From: Plasmodium brasilianum
Taxonomy: Eukaryota > Apicomplexa > Aconoidasida > Haemosporida > Plasmodiidae
Length of the DNA stretch: 64,000 nt
Direction: 5' to 3'
Assembly (NCBI RefSeq): GCF_023973825.1
Contig: NC_090115.1
Coordinates: forward strand, 744,001-808,000
Part shown: positions 12,428 through 23,697 of the stretch, one piece after another
How positions within the stretch are numbered: the first letter of the stretch is position 1
Layout: each line of letters starts with the position of its first letter
Made by a program: the position numbers and the translations under genes
Notes under the pieces: generated by a model
What the model saw: the letters and a program-made list of their open reading frames with translations, nothing else
What the model was told of the DNA's origin: nothing
Database searches by the model: none

Positions 12428-13137
12428 TTAAAAATTTTTTTTTTCTTTTTGAGTGTCACTTTTTGAATCGCTTTGTTCAGAGGAACATATTTGTTGATTA
12501 TGTCCTGTTTTAATTTTTCCTTTTTGTGATATATTTAATAAATTATGATCAATATATTTCTTTTGTTTTATTTTTCCTTCTCTGCTAACATCTGTGTCTA
12601 CTTCTTTATCCATACAAGGTATACCTTTATTTTTGTGATATTTATCTTTATTTGTAGGACTCCCATACTTATTTATTTTACCTATTGTGTCACTACTTTT
12701 TTCTTTCTGATTAGCATCCAGTTTCTTTGAATATTCCTCAGCCAATCTTTGAACTCTATTCATACTTTTATTCATTTTGTCACTTTTGTCACTTTTGTCA
12801 CTTTTGTCACTTTTGTCACTTTTGTCACTTTTATCACTTTTATCACTTTTATCACTTTTATCACTTTTATTATTATTTATTGTATTGATTACTCCTTTCT
12901 TTTTTTCTTTTCTTATTTGTTGAAGGTACAATGTATTATCTGCTTTTTTCAAATTTCCATCCTTTTTCTTTTCATGTTCATCTGCTCTGATATAATTTAT
13001 TCGGTATGTAGTTAGCCTATCACGAAAAGTATAAAAAGGGGGAGTTAACATGTATATATTCATATGTAAATATATATATATATGTACAGTATCAGCGTAG
13101 TGAACGCACATTCATTCATTATGTACATGTAAGACAT
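12428..13137 (-). CDS. Uncharacterised Lys-rich protein with Ser-Asp-Lys repeat, 2 exons
   Basis: The model joins an 11-base first exon (13127-13137, ATG TCT TAC AT) to 12428-13016. The intron has GTACAT and TAG ends, and phase is kept so that AT+G forms a Met codon. The protein would be about 199 residues, starting MSYMLTTYRINYIRADEHEKK. It is strongly charged. It has ten copies of Ser-Asp-Lys in the middle, then a Lys-rich tail ending KEKKNF. No domain is recognised. The micro-exon is inferred; without it the long exon lacks a good ATG, since the open frame further upstream reads through AT repeats. It sits 246 bases downstream of the alpha/beta hydrolase on the same strand. Confidence 0.5.
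12780..12869 (-). repeat. 9-bp tandem repeat, 10 copies (Ser-Asp-Lys)
   Basis: Ten exact-length copies of TCACTTTTR on the + strand encode Ser-Asp-Lys on the minus strand. Five copies end in G and five in A, as two separate blocks, which suggests expansion by slippage after a single third-position change. Confidence 0.9.
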
Positions 13138-13383
13138 GATGAAACGGTAAATATATTTCCCCCTTTTTTCTTATCCTTCCACAGAGAGAGGACGCTCTAA
13201 GAATTCGCATAACAAAAAAGGAGAGGGGGAGATAACACTCGTAAATTTGTGAATTACGATAATTATTATTATGATAAATGTAACTATCATAACTGTTACT
13301 ATAACTATTACTACCATAAATGTACTATCATAACTGTTATTATCATTATTGTCACTATCATTATTTTTTTTGTCATGTTTTCA

Positions 13384-14978
13384 TTACTCTTTTTTAAAAA
13401 AGGACTTTGGAACAATAATGTCGACACTACTTTCATACCGCGATTTGCTCGAGGTGTCCAGAAATGTCTTGATGGGTACACCAAGGTCCTGCAGAATAAT
13501 AAAAAAAAATATTTTTAAGGAAATTATTCAAAAAATGGATATTTAAAAAAAAAAAAAAAAAAAAAAAATCATAATAGCGCAGTAGTGCCCATGAACCATG
13601 CAAACATATGGACATGGGAATAAATACAAATTTAGAGCTCAAATAGTAAGACAGAAGATATTAAAAAAAAAAAATAATAATAATGTAACAAAACTTCTTT
13701 CATTAAAACTTACGTCAATGACATAGTAATAATTATGGTAGGAATCACTAGGATAAGAAGCTGTTTTGAACTTATTATTCAAATTTTTCATGAGATATTC
13801 AGAATGAGATACACTTATTACTTCATCTTCTTTTCCATGTATAAGTAAGAACGGAGTATCAGAATCATCGTTGTTACTAAGAATTGACAGATTTTTAAAA
13901 TTATCATATATATTTTCAATAATATAAGAAGAATAAGAAAAATATTCCTCAACTAATTTTTCAATAGATATATATGGCGAATGTAATATAATTCCTCCTA
14001 CAAAATTTCCAAGCAATTTTAAATTATATGCTAATTTAGTAGCAACACCTGTACCTATTGATCTACCAAACAGTATAATATTTTCACTTTTTAAATTTAA
14101 AGATCTTAAAAAATAATATGCAGCCAATGCTCGTCGGTTAATATTGTACTGATTAGTAGAACCTTCCAAGTAACATAAACCAAATCCGACATATTCTATT
14201 GCTAAAATATTTGCATGTAGATGTTTATATAAGTTTTGTAACTCATCATATATTTGTCCTAAATCACAAGAATTGCTATGAAAATACATGATAGTATGTT
14301 TAGTTTTTAATTTTTTCGAGTTGTATAAAAACAGAGCGGGAAATTTTTTTTTATTTAATTCTTTTGTATTCTCTTCTTTATTAAATATTTCAAATGTTTT
14401 ATCATCCCAAAATCTGTTTATATCAATATTCATTAACTCGGGAATAAATATTAGGTTTTTCAAGTCATCATCATACTGAGGTTTAAGAAAAAAAAAAAAA
14501 AAAAAAGAAATATTACATATTATTATTACTTCGTTTTATCGTTGTGTATTGTTATTGCATATTACTGATGCTTATTGCTAATGTATATGCCCTTTTACAG
14601 TTATTCACACCGATGCAAGTACACATCATAGATATACGTCAAATGAACACATCATGAACACATATATTTGTTACATTTTGCTTATATTCACCCTTTTTCC
14701 TTTTCATTTCATAATAAAAATAAATAAATAAATGATGAAAAAGAAACATTTAAATAAATTAAGGAATTTTCAAATTCGCTTTATTTGTATATAACTCTTA
14801 GCTATGCATCTTATATGTATTTTTGCATACGCATCATACACTATATTTTATTCAAAATGAACATGAAATATATTATGCTGATACGGGGTGATATTTCTTT
14901 TCTTTTTTTTTTTTTTGTTTAACGGACACTTGGTTCGGTAGGACGAAATAGTGCTGAATTCGATAGGGAATTGCCCAT
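13384..14978 (-). CDS. N-myristoylated alpha/beta hydrolase (ABHD17/ABHD13-like), 3 exons
   Basis: Exons 14928-14978, 13714-14475 and 13384-13488 join in phase 0, giving 305 residues. Exon 1 encodes only 17 residues, beginning MGNSLSNSALFRPTEPS, a good N-myristoylation signal (Gly2, Ser at 4 and 6). Exon 2 holds the hydrolase fold: the HSNSCDLG oxyanion region, the nucleophile elbow GRSIGTG (Ser about 156), the acid in HGKEDEVI (Asp about 234) and the histidine in SDSYHNYYY (His about 264). The catalytic triad is therefore complete. Mammalian ABHD17 proteins are membrane-anchored depalmitoylases. A similar role at a parasite membrane is an inference, as the N-terminus has no Cys cluster for palmitoylation. 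The short first exon is easily missed. Confidence 0.8.
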
Positions 14979-15174
14979 TATTTATATATAAATTTTTTTT
15001 TGTTGTTTATGTGAATTTACGTAAAAGAAAATACATGTATATATACATACATACATACATACGTACATACGTACAATTGTATATGCGCACAATTAAATGT
15101 AAGTACAAAAAATGTTAAGAACAAAAGACATGGTTGCAGAATTAGTAAAAGCGGTTGCTATTTTAAAACACTCA

Positions 15175-15205
<31 letters not shown>

Positions 15206-15477
15206 CATAACGAATTTTATTTTGTCAACCCTTTATGGTTGTTTTGTTTTGAACTTTGCATCTCACAAATAATATTTATATATATATATGTATATAATAC
15301 TTGTCTGTTTTTTTTATATAATGCAAGTAGGTTGATAAATTGTAATTTAGTGAAGCATATATTTTTACTTCACAATACAAAATGCGTCTTTGGAAATTAT
15401 GTAAAAAGGATTTTTTTCTTTTTCTTTTATATTAATTTCCCTTTGTTTTATACTTATTTTTTGTTTGTTTGTTTGTT

Positions 15478-15479
<2 letters not shown>

Positions 15480-15550
<71 letters not shown>
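15480..15550. repeat. Poly(dT) run of 71 bases
   Basis: An uninterrupted T run. Tracts of this length exclude nucleosomes and are unstable in cloning and assembly, so the true length is uncertain. Confidence 0.9.
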
Positions 15551-15551
<1 letters not shown>

Positions 15552-15988
15552 TGTGCATATAACTGTTATTCCTTGCATTAATCATGGAAAAACAAAAAAA
15601 ATTAACGTATTTCCTTTTCTATTAATATTTATGAAGTTTTTAAAAAAATTTTTTTTAAAGAATACAACAATTTGGTTTTCATTTTTCAGATATTATCGAA
15701 CATTACTATTTTCAGAATTATTAAATCGTGTATTTCAAACACGTTTCCACACCTTTATTTTTATTCACAATTTTGAATCAATAGACAATTAGAAGAAAGA
15801 TGGAAAAATCTTGGAATTTTATGGTGATAATAATGCAAAAATTTATATATGTACATTATATACATATGTATAAATGAATTAATTATACCCTTTTTATATG
15901 TTGATTAATATGGGTGTCACGAATATGTAACGCATTGAGTAGTGTTACATAATAAAAATAATAGTATGTTAAAGAAAAGAATTAAAAT

Positions 15989-16123
15989 TTAAAACTTGAA
16001 CTGAAATGCATATATATATATATGTGCATACAGGACTAGGGGAACATAAAATGGCAAAAAGATATTCAAATTTTCAGTCATACTGTTCCATATATTACTC
16101 TTAAAAATTCGTATTATAATCAT
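15989..16123 (-). CDS. Possible small protein or exon (44 codons)
   Basis: The ORF starts MIIIRIFKSNIWNSMTENLN and continues with a hydrophobic stretch ending PLVL, where a GTATGC donor would fit at 16031. After that it reads through an AT repeat. Composition up to 16032 is more protein-like than its surroundings. No downstream exon was found, so this stays a weak candidate. Confidence 0.2.
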   Translation of the reverse strand: MIIIRIFKSNIWNSMTENLNIFLPFYVPLVLYAHIYIYAFQFKF

Positions 16124-16247
16124 CCTTTTAACTATAAAAAAAAATTTTATAATAAAAAAAAAAAGACTTGAACAGCACATTATATGCGTAAATTCTGTTC
16201 GTTTAAAAAATTAATTTTTTAAATGTTCACTGTTTTTAGATATTATC

Positions 16248-16397
16248 ATGCCTTATATTAACTATGCGTTTATTCCAATTGCGGGAACAAAAAAATACGT
16301 AAAAAAGGATAATTTTTTTTTATTTGTAGAAAAAGTTTTAGTATTCTACATGCAGGGGTTATTATATAAAAATTTTAAGTTAAAAATTATTGGATAA
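16248..16397 (+). CDS. Possible small protein (49 residues)
   Basis: A complete ORF starts MPYINYAFIPIAGTKKYVKK and contains a hydrophobic segment (FFLFVEKVLVFYMQGLL). A TTTTTAG acceptor-like site lies 8 bases before the ATG. Gly, Ala, Pro and Gln codons are unusual for random AT-rich DNA. No family is recognised. It could be a short membrane subunit or chance. Confidence 0.25.
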   Translation: MPYINYAFIPIAGTKKYVKKDNFFLFVEKVLVFYMQGLLYKNFKLKIIG

Positions 16398-16806
16398 AGG
16401 TGCGTAAATGTAACTTACAACTAATTTTATTAGCGCGAAAAAATTAATAAATAAATAAATAAAGCAAAAAAAATTGTGAAATATTTTGTAGAAAATATTG
16501 AACGAAAAATGCATTTAGATAATCATAATCAGCAACACGTTAAATATTGAAGGGAATACTGACGCTTCAGATAAGATCATATTCCTTTTAAAATGGTGAT
16601 GTATGTGCAAATGAACAATAGTATCGGGGTTAAACTTAATAAAATTTTTAAAAAAAAAATACCTTATAATAAATATATGCTAAAAGTTATGTGCTTATGT
16701 GTATGCACATTTTTTTTTTTTTGAAATACAGTTGACCACTTTTTCTATGAGAAAAAATGCTTTTAAAAAATGATAAAAAAAAAATTATTAAAAATCAATT
16801 AACTTC

Positions 16807-16936
16807 CGATTAAAAGGAAATTAAGAGATGATTAAATGGTAATTAAGAAACAATTAAATATCAGGTAAGAGACGTAAATTGGCAATTATAAGTTGTAAAA
16901 TGGTGATTAAGAGACAGTTAAATGGCTTTTAAGAGA
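16807..16936 (+). repeat. Degenerate 22-bp tandem repeat, 6 copies
   Basis: Six units run head to tail (16807, 16829, 16851, 16873, 16893, 16915). They follow a consensus close to CAATTAAATGGTAATTAAGA with a final GA. The fourth unit is 20 bases; the others are 22. Units differ at several positions, so this is an old array. It lies 240-370 bases upstream of the 17175 start codon, probably in its promoter or 5' leader. Confidence 0.75.
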
Positions 16937-17174
16937 GCATGAAAATTTTTCAAATATGCTAAAAGATAAACTGAAAGGTCATTACGTTCTTTAAATGTTT
17001 AAAGCTCGCTAAAGTTTTAAGTTCCTTAAAGGTTATTAAAAAGGAGCATTTAAAAATATACCCTAAAATATAGCGACAATTATTTAGCTTCAAAATATAA
17101 CCTTATTAAAAGAACAAATATGCTTAATCAAAATACTATGTCTCTTTTTTTAAAATGTATTTTTAAAAAGTACG

Positions 17175-18754
17175 ATGCGGTTAATTCCATTTGTTCTTTT
17201 TTCATTAGTTCAAGCAGTACTATGGTATTGTAAAAAAATAAACTGTTTTCATGTAATAACAAAGCAGTCAAGTAGTTTTTTTCGAAAATATAATATTCCT
17301 TGTAATCCTATAAATAGTAAGAACTTAGTTAAGCGTAGGAGATGTGAAAATGATAAGAAAAAATTAGAACATAATAAATTGTATTTTTCACATTATGACG
17401 AAACAGAGAGAGGTGAGAAAGGTACTTCTAACATTAACTTAAAGGATCAGGAGAAAAATGTCGTAAATGATATACAGGGTGTATGGAAATTTTACCTTCC
17501 TGTATTTATAATGGATAAGGAATTTGAAATGGAAAAGGGAAATGAACATAGTGAAAGCCAGGAAGTGGATAATAAAGAAGAAACAGACAATTCGGAAGAT
17601 TTGGATGATTTCAAAATGACTAGCAAAAAGGATCGAAAAGCAAAAGATGAAGCAAATGGAGGAGTACGTGAAGAAATCTCAGACAGTGATAACCTTGGCA
17701 TTCTAAGAGGAGAACGAATGCACCCTTTACCTATGTTTGTGTATAACTATGAAGAAATAGTATCAGCCTCTAATACCACTTATGCTTATTGGTCTAATGA
17801 ACCCCTTGAAAAAAATATTTATCAGTGTACGATTAAAATTATCAACAAAATGAATAATAAATATATGATTATATTACAAGGATATTTATTTATATCAAAT
17901 ATAAATGCAATTAATGATAAGAATATTCGCTTAATGCCATGTCAAATATTTGGCAACTTATTTTTATCTAATAATGATAGTGTAGAAAAGAAGTCGCTAA
18001 TTCCACCTAATATGAAACTATATGATAAAAAAGGAAATGAAGTAAAGGATATTTTATCAATTTTAGAAAAAAAATTACCAGAGTTTAGAAAAGATAAAAA
18101 AAAAATTGATTCATTTTTGGGCTTAAGGAAATGGAAGTTTCTTGGAGTTTCGACTGCCTATAAAATAGTAGGAGAAGGAAAAAATATATTTAATATAAAT
18201 CATTTTTTAACTGGAAAGGATGAAAATATTTTTTATAATGTCATGGACTTTGATACAGTTAACACCAATTATAATAAAAAGGGGTTTATACATTTGAAAG
18301 AAATATTTAATTCTTATTTTGAAAAGCCTTCCAGTTATGTTCTTTCCTCCATCATGGAAAATGTAAGTTGTCATTTTTAATACATCGAAAGAATTACATA
18401 AAAAAAAATGGACGCTGTGTGGGGATGAATTGCAATAGTTGTACGTTTGCATTAAATGTACATTAAATGTATGGATGTGCATATGTGTACTTGTATATAT
18501 ATATATATATATGAATATATTATATGCCTATATATGCACCTGCACATTGAACATGCTGTATATAACCCTCTGAACTTGCATTTTCCCAGTGCATTTTATG
18601 CTTATTAAATACGTTAATAAGTAATTACTAAATTGGTATCTTCCTAAGCTGCTTTTCTCTATTCATAAATTTGGACATTTTATAGTAAAAACTAATCCAC
18701 GGCATGCACATACATGTGCATATGTCCATCTCTCTCCCTTTCTCTCTCTCTCTC

Positions 18755-18790
<36 letters not shown>

Positions 18791-18870
18791 CATATAGGTA
18801 TATGTGTTTATACGCACTTATTTTTATCATTTTGCAGCTACAAGAAAAATCCGTTAACGGTCCCTTTTAA
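17175..18870 (+). CDS. Uncharacterised protein with signal peptide and plastid-like leader, 2 exons
   Basis: Exon 1 (17175-18362) joins exon 2 (18838-18870) in phase 0 through a GTAAGT...TTTGCAG intron. The last residues become LQEKSVNGPF, about 406 residues in all. The start MRLIPFVLFSLVQAVLW is a typical signal peptide. It is followed by a basic, Ser/Asn-rich stretch, the bipartite pattern used for apicoplast import. An acidic linker (about 110-170) separates this from a folded region of about 225 residues. That region contains YWSNEPLEKNIYQCTIKI, ILQGYLFISNINAI and RLMPCQIFGNLF, and later WKFLGVSTAY. The beta-rich pattern with repeated Trp suggests a soluble folded domain, but I recognise no family. 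Apicoplast location is an inference from the leader. Confidence 0.75.
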
Positions 18871-18947
18871 CAAAATCACATAAAGTAAAAGACGAAGAAG
18901 AAGGAAAAAAAAAGAAAGGAAACGAATGAAAAGGAAGGGGAAATTCT

Positions 18948-19402
18948 TTATTCCACTTTTATTTCGTGTTCTTCATCTTCACTTTGATTATCAATCCATT
19001 CCTACGCAAAAATAAATTTTAGAATTATGAAATATATCATTCAAGTTTTAAAAATATTCATAAATGTGTGTGATTTTTTTTTTTTTTTTTGTTGATGCTG
19101 TGTATATATACAAGTACATACATATGTATGTATATATTTATCAGTTTAATTATTTTTTGTTTTCTTCAGTTTTTCCCATTTTTACATGAAAAGATTGCAA
19201 ATTGTTCTTTATCAGACAGGGTGGATTATTATGATCTACGAAAAAAAAATAAACGAACAGAATTTATATTTTACAACAGGAAAAATACATGTGTACATCT
19301 ATACATATTTTGAATGTTGTAATTACCCATGTTCTTTTCTTGAGTATTTATTTCGGACAGATTTTCTGTATGTACTTTCGGACAATTCTACAGGGGGGAA
19401 AA

Positions 19403-19447
<45 letters not shown>

Positions 19448-19893
19448 AAAAAAGAAAGAAAAAAAGAAAAAGGATTATAATAATAAAAAATATTATATCA
19501 TTTAATAAAAATTTTAAGGGATTTTTATTTTTGAAACCTTTGAAGAAAGACATTGTGCCTTTAAATCTTGTTTTCCATCATAAAAATACACTTCCAGTTT
19601 TTTGTCATTAAGCTCGATATCTTTAAAGCACTATATATAAAATAAAAAAAATAATAATAATAATAAAAAGGTGTGATCATTATTGCTACTATTGCAATAT
19701 CATATGCATGTACATATACATATAATTGAGTGCTTATTCTTTTTCTTCGCCATTTTTAAGCATATGTGTATTTTTTATCTTATTTTAATGCGCCATTTTA
19801 CAGATACAATCATCTCCGCCTCCTCCACTTCTTTGAACTTGACACATACAATTCCGTTGGGATGTTTCTTAAAACAGGATAAAATGGGTGAAC

Positions 19894-19924
<31 letters not shown>

Positions 19925-21604
19925 CGTACATACATATATGCATACGCGTATGTGTTATTAGAATATGTATATGGTTCCATTTTCTTTGATTTAATCAATT
20001 TTCTTGTAGTGTACTGGTATCGGGTAAACTTTGTATACAGGAACATACTTTTTTACTTCCTGAGTTTATGTTCAAAAATATAAAAACGTAAAAATGTGAA
20101 AACAATTATTACAGTTACTATTGTTGGACATATATTTATGAGATGTTTAATAAAATACCATTTCGATCAAATTTTTTATAAAATCATAAAACGGGTCTCC
20201 TTCATCATATTTCTATTTTTATCAAAAAAAAAAAAAAAAATAATAAGGTCAGTTCATAAATAATTATAATGTATGTCTTTCATACACGCAATGATTTTTC
20301 TAATTTTGGGAAAACATGTGTACATTAAGAAATAAATGTTTCCCAGATTTTTCTATGTTTTTGTCCACCTATTTTGTACATATAAACATATATGGGTGAA
20401 AAATATACAGAAACATGCACATGTTCCTAACAAGTTATTTGTGCCTTACCACTGCGTCCTCATACGAAAATACATTCCTAAAAATTACAATTTTCTTCTT
20501 TGTCCCCATGTAAACCTCTCCCCATTTTTGTAATCTAAGTTGTTCATATTTTGCGGCTTTAATTTTTTTTTTTTTAATTAAAATTTCTTCTTTTGATACC
20601 TTTACAGGTTCTTTTTTTTTACTAAATTGTGCTTTTTCAACATGAATCAAACAATCTTGCCTAAAATAAAAATTATCAAAATATTTGATTGCTATATCTA
20701 CACTTTGTGTATACACATAGGTAACTAAAGCGTCTCCCTTTACGTTATTATTTTCGTCATAGTATATTTTTATTTTGGGTTCTGTGCTTTCTGCATCAAT
20801 TTTTATAATTCCTGCTTTTTTAAACACATTATTTATCTCTTCTTTAGTTACATCTTTTGGTAAACCTGTTATGTAAATGGAGTTATTTTTAACTTTTTTA
20901 TCGCACAATCCTTCCTCAATTTTTTTTTTTTTTCTTTCTAAATATTTTTTTTTTTTCTCTCTTTTTCTAAGTTTTTCCAGATCTATCTCGTTTGCTTCAA
21001 TTTGTTCATGAAGTTTATCGTTACCATTGTCGTTAATGGATTTATTTTCGCCGCCTTTACCCTTATTGTAGTCTAATGTATGATCATTCGAGTCTATATG
21101 ACAAGTGCTATTTAGAGAATGCTCCCATGAGACATGTTTATTACTAATATCTTTTGTTCTAACGTTTGAGTAATTATCAGTTACATCTTTATGGAGTAAA
21201 TGTTTTTTTAATATTTCATCGTTATAAACAAATTTCCAGTTATTTTCCCCCTTTTTAAATATAGTTGTCATAATATTAATTCTTTTTTCATTCCATAATT
21301 TAATAACTTGTTCTAAGTTATATGGTCCATAAGAATTATTACTCACATAAATCATCCATTCATCCTTTTCTTCATTTTTATTTTCTGTATTTAATTTTCT
21401 CGTATTTTCTGTTATGTAATTACCATCTACCATATTCATCTGTTCCAAGTGATATTGCCCAATCACTTTTATGTCACTTGTTAAATTTTCTTTTATATCT
21501 TCACATGCCTTCTTTCCAATATTTGTTATATCGTTCTTATGATTTTTTTTTGTTTTAAAATGTAAGGGCATCATGTGGTTCACTTCTTCTTCCTCTTCCT
21601 CCAT
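18948..21604 (-). CDS. CUS2: CUS2/Tat-SF1-like splicing factor (U2 snRNP), 8 exons
   Basis: Eight exons keep phase throughout: 20450-21604, 20159-20212, 20015-20059, 19802-19867, 19538-19630, 19327-19387, 19186-19235 and 18948-19001, giving 525 residues. After an acidic Met-Glu start, residues about 80-140 resemble a GYF-type domain (WMIYVSNNSYGPYNLEQV). Residues about 240-325 are an RRM (SIYITGLPKDVTKEEI). A basic KKKKIKAAKYEQLRLQKW segment leads into a second, UHM-like RRM assembled from five small exons (KIVIFRNVF, HPNGIVCVKF, EEAEMIV, LEVYFYDG). The acidic tail ends EWIDNQSEDEE. The RRM, UHM, acidic-tail order is that of Tat-SF1/CUS2, which binds SF3B1 and helps U2 snRNP remodelling. The second RRM is invisible without splicing. 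The GYF-like module is an extra part. Confidence 0.85.
19404..19445. repeat. Poly(dA) run of 42 bases in CUS2 intron
   Basis: The run lies between exons 5 and 6 of the CUS2-like gene. Read on the coding strand it is a long T tract just upstream of the exon 6 acceptor and may act as the polypyrimidine tract. Confidence 0.85.
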
Positions 21605-21778
21605 ATTTTTTTTTTTGTATTCTTTAGAAATTCATTTTTTAATTCAAAATTTTTATTTTTCTCAGAAAAAATGTACGCTTTATTTGAAAATTTAGTGTTA
21701 AAATTTTTTTTTTTTTTTTCTTCATCAATTACGAAACGTTTAAGCAGTATTTTTTTTATTGTTATATGTGAACTCGTT

Positions 21779-21809
<31 letters not shown>

Positions 21810-22847
21810 GTTACAAATTATAATATATCATTGAATTCTTTCTTTTTTTTCATTATAATAAGGATCAAGAAATTTATGTTGATTACACAGTAACATAAAA
21901 ACAAACGTAACAATGGCATATTTTATTGCAGAATGACTGTTCAAAATTAGTAAAAAGTTCAAATAAACAGTGAAAATTATTTTACATATTTTAATTAAGA
22001 TTACTTACGAATTGTTTTAAAGCATACAAAATTAAAAGTAAAGTACTTATATAATAACTTAAAGTTTTGGACGAAGTATTTTACATAATATAAGTTAAAA
22101 CGATTAGGCATTATAGAACTGATATAAAAAGAAAGTAACAACTTGAATGAATTAATTAAATATATATATATGTAAATGCGTATGTACATGTGTAAGTATA
22201 TATTTATATATATATATATGCTTATATACATCTGTATGTATAAAAGTATGTGCGTATGTACATATGTACTTGTGTATATGAATCCATTTTTCTTTTTTAA
22301 TGAATATGAAAAAATGTGATAATCACAAACATGCATCGTTACATTTGTAAATATTATATATATATATATATATATAAGAAATAAAAATGGAAAATATTTT
22401 TTTTTTATTTTTGATGTTACACCAATTTATGTGGTTGTGAAAGAAGAGAAGATTAAAAGATAAAAATTTCCTTTTTTCTTATGTGAAGTTAATATATATG
22501 AGTGTAGAAATAGTTAAATGTTATTTATGTGCAAGTTTATGCAAGAAGAAAACTGATAATTTATATAAAAAATGGCTAATTTAAAACCCTAACGAGTTGA
22601 ACATATATATCCATGTGGATATAGCAAATAAGACATATACATATATACATTACTATATATTATGATAGCAACACAATATACTGCTAGAATGAGAATGTAT
22701 AAACACCGTTAACACTGATTTGTATTGACATGTTCTAATTTTTTAAGCAAACGGAATAATGTTGTATAACATTGGATAAATGTATAAACATATGTAAAAA
22801 TATGACTTAACACATGTAGGTATTTTATGACTTATTTTCTTGTACAG
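21605..22847. other. Intergenic between divergent genes
   Basis: Promoter region of the CUS2-like gene (-) and of SRP9 (+), with T runs at 21701-21720 and 21780-21810 and AT repeats near 22150-22380. The first coding exon of SRP9 is probably within the last few hundred bases, because its start codon appears to be split by an intron. Confidence 0.45.
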
Positions 22848-23077
22848 TGGTTTATACGATATCATGGGGCGATTTTATCCAGGCAACAAGAGATATCATT
22901 TCGAAGTCTCCAGAAAAAGTAATACACACAACTAAAAAAAAAAAATAAAATAAATTAAGAGAGAGAGGGACACATACAGTGATAGAGATAAAGAATGATA
23001 GTCTAAATGTGAACACTCCTAGAAAATAAGCCATTTATGCATACATTTTAATTAAGAAAAAAATAAAATAAAATAAA

Positions 23078-23108
<31 letters not shown>

Positions 23109-23697
23109 TAATAATAGTAATAATATTAAACATTTTTTTTTTATTATTTTAGACAAGATACGTTATTAAATTACATAGGCCGACTGAATCAATTATATTA
23201 AAAGTTACGGATAACAGAAATGTAAGAATTTGTTCTTGACAACAAAATTATAAATGTTGTTATGTATTCAAATTTACAATACATTAAGCACATATATATA
23301 TGTATGAGCATATTAACTTATCCTAGCGCTTTTTTGTGTGCATATTTATGTACACCTTCATTTATGTATGCTTATATTTAAGTACACGTCCATTTCTGTA
23401 TGCACATATTAACCTATGTAAGTTTTTACTGATGGATTATTTATTAAATTAATGTAGAGCATAATGTATAGAATAAGTAAGAATGAAAACTTAAAAAAGG
23501 TTGAAGAGTTAAATTCTCTTTTTTTGATGTGGGGAACAAATGAAAATCCGAATGAAGCTTTTCCTCTAAAAATAAACAGTATGAAAGAAAAAAATAATAA
23601 TAACTCATACAAGCTTATGAAGTATACATTTTGCCTACATAAATATATGCTCAAGTTGGTATACTCATTATTTTATTTTATTTTTTTTAACTTATAG
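22848..23697 (+). CDS. SRP9: Signal recognition particle subunit SRP9, start exon missing
   Basis: Three exons are visible: 22848-22918, 23153-23221 and 23458-23697. The first begins with TG after a TGTACAG acceptor, so the initiating Met codon probably ends an upstream exon that I cannot place. The joined reading VYTISWGDFIQATRDIISKSPEK, TRYVIKLHRPTESIILKVTDNRN, SIMYRISKNENLKKVEELNSLF has the SRP9 pattern: an N-terminal W-x-x-F helix, a beta hairpin with K-V-T-D, then a helix. SRP9 pairs with SRP14 on the Alu domain of SRP RNA and slows elongation. After about residue 75 the frame runs into an extra Asn/Lys and Tyr-rich tail. The true 3' end may be spliced differently, as a TTATAG acceptor lies at 23697. 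Confidence 0.7.

Larger units (their letters stand above)
14979..17174. other. Intergenic between divergent genes, with repeats and small ORFs
   Basis: This 2.2 kb region contains the promoters of the hydrolase (-) and of the signal-peptide protein (+). It holds ACATAC repeats near 15050, a higher-complexity island at 15112-15172 (short ORF MLRTKDMVAELVKAVAILKH), a 71-T run, two small ORFs and a 22-bp tandem repeat. The repeats and the two small ORFs are listed separately. Confidence 0.5.

Noticed and set aside
15239..15792. Two 107-codon ORFs running through the poly(T) tract
   Set aside because: Length comes from the 71-T run encoding Phe. The downstream part (RYYRTLLFSELLNRVFQ) is only mildly protein-like and has no partner exon.
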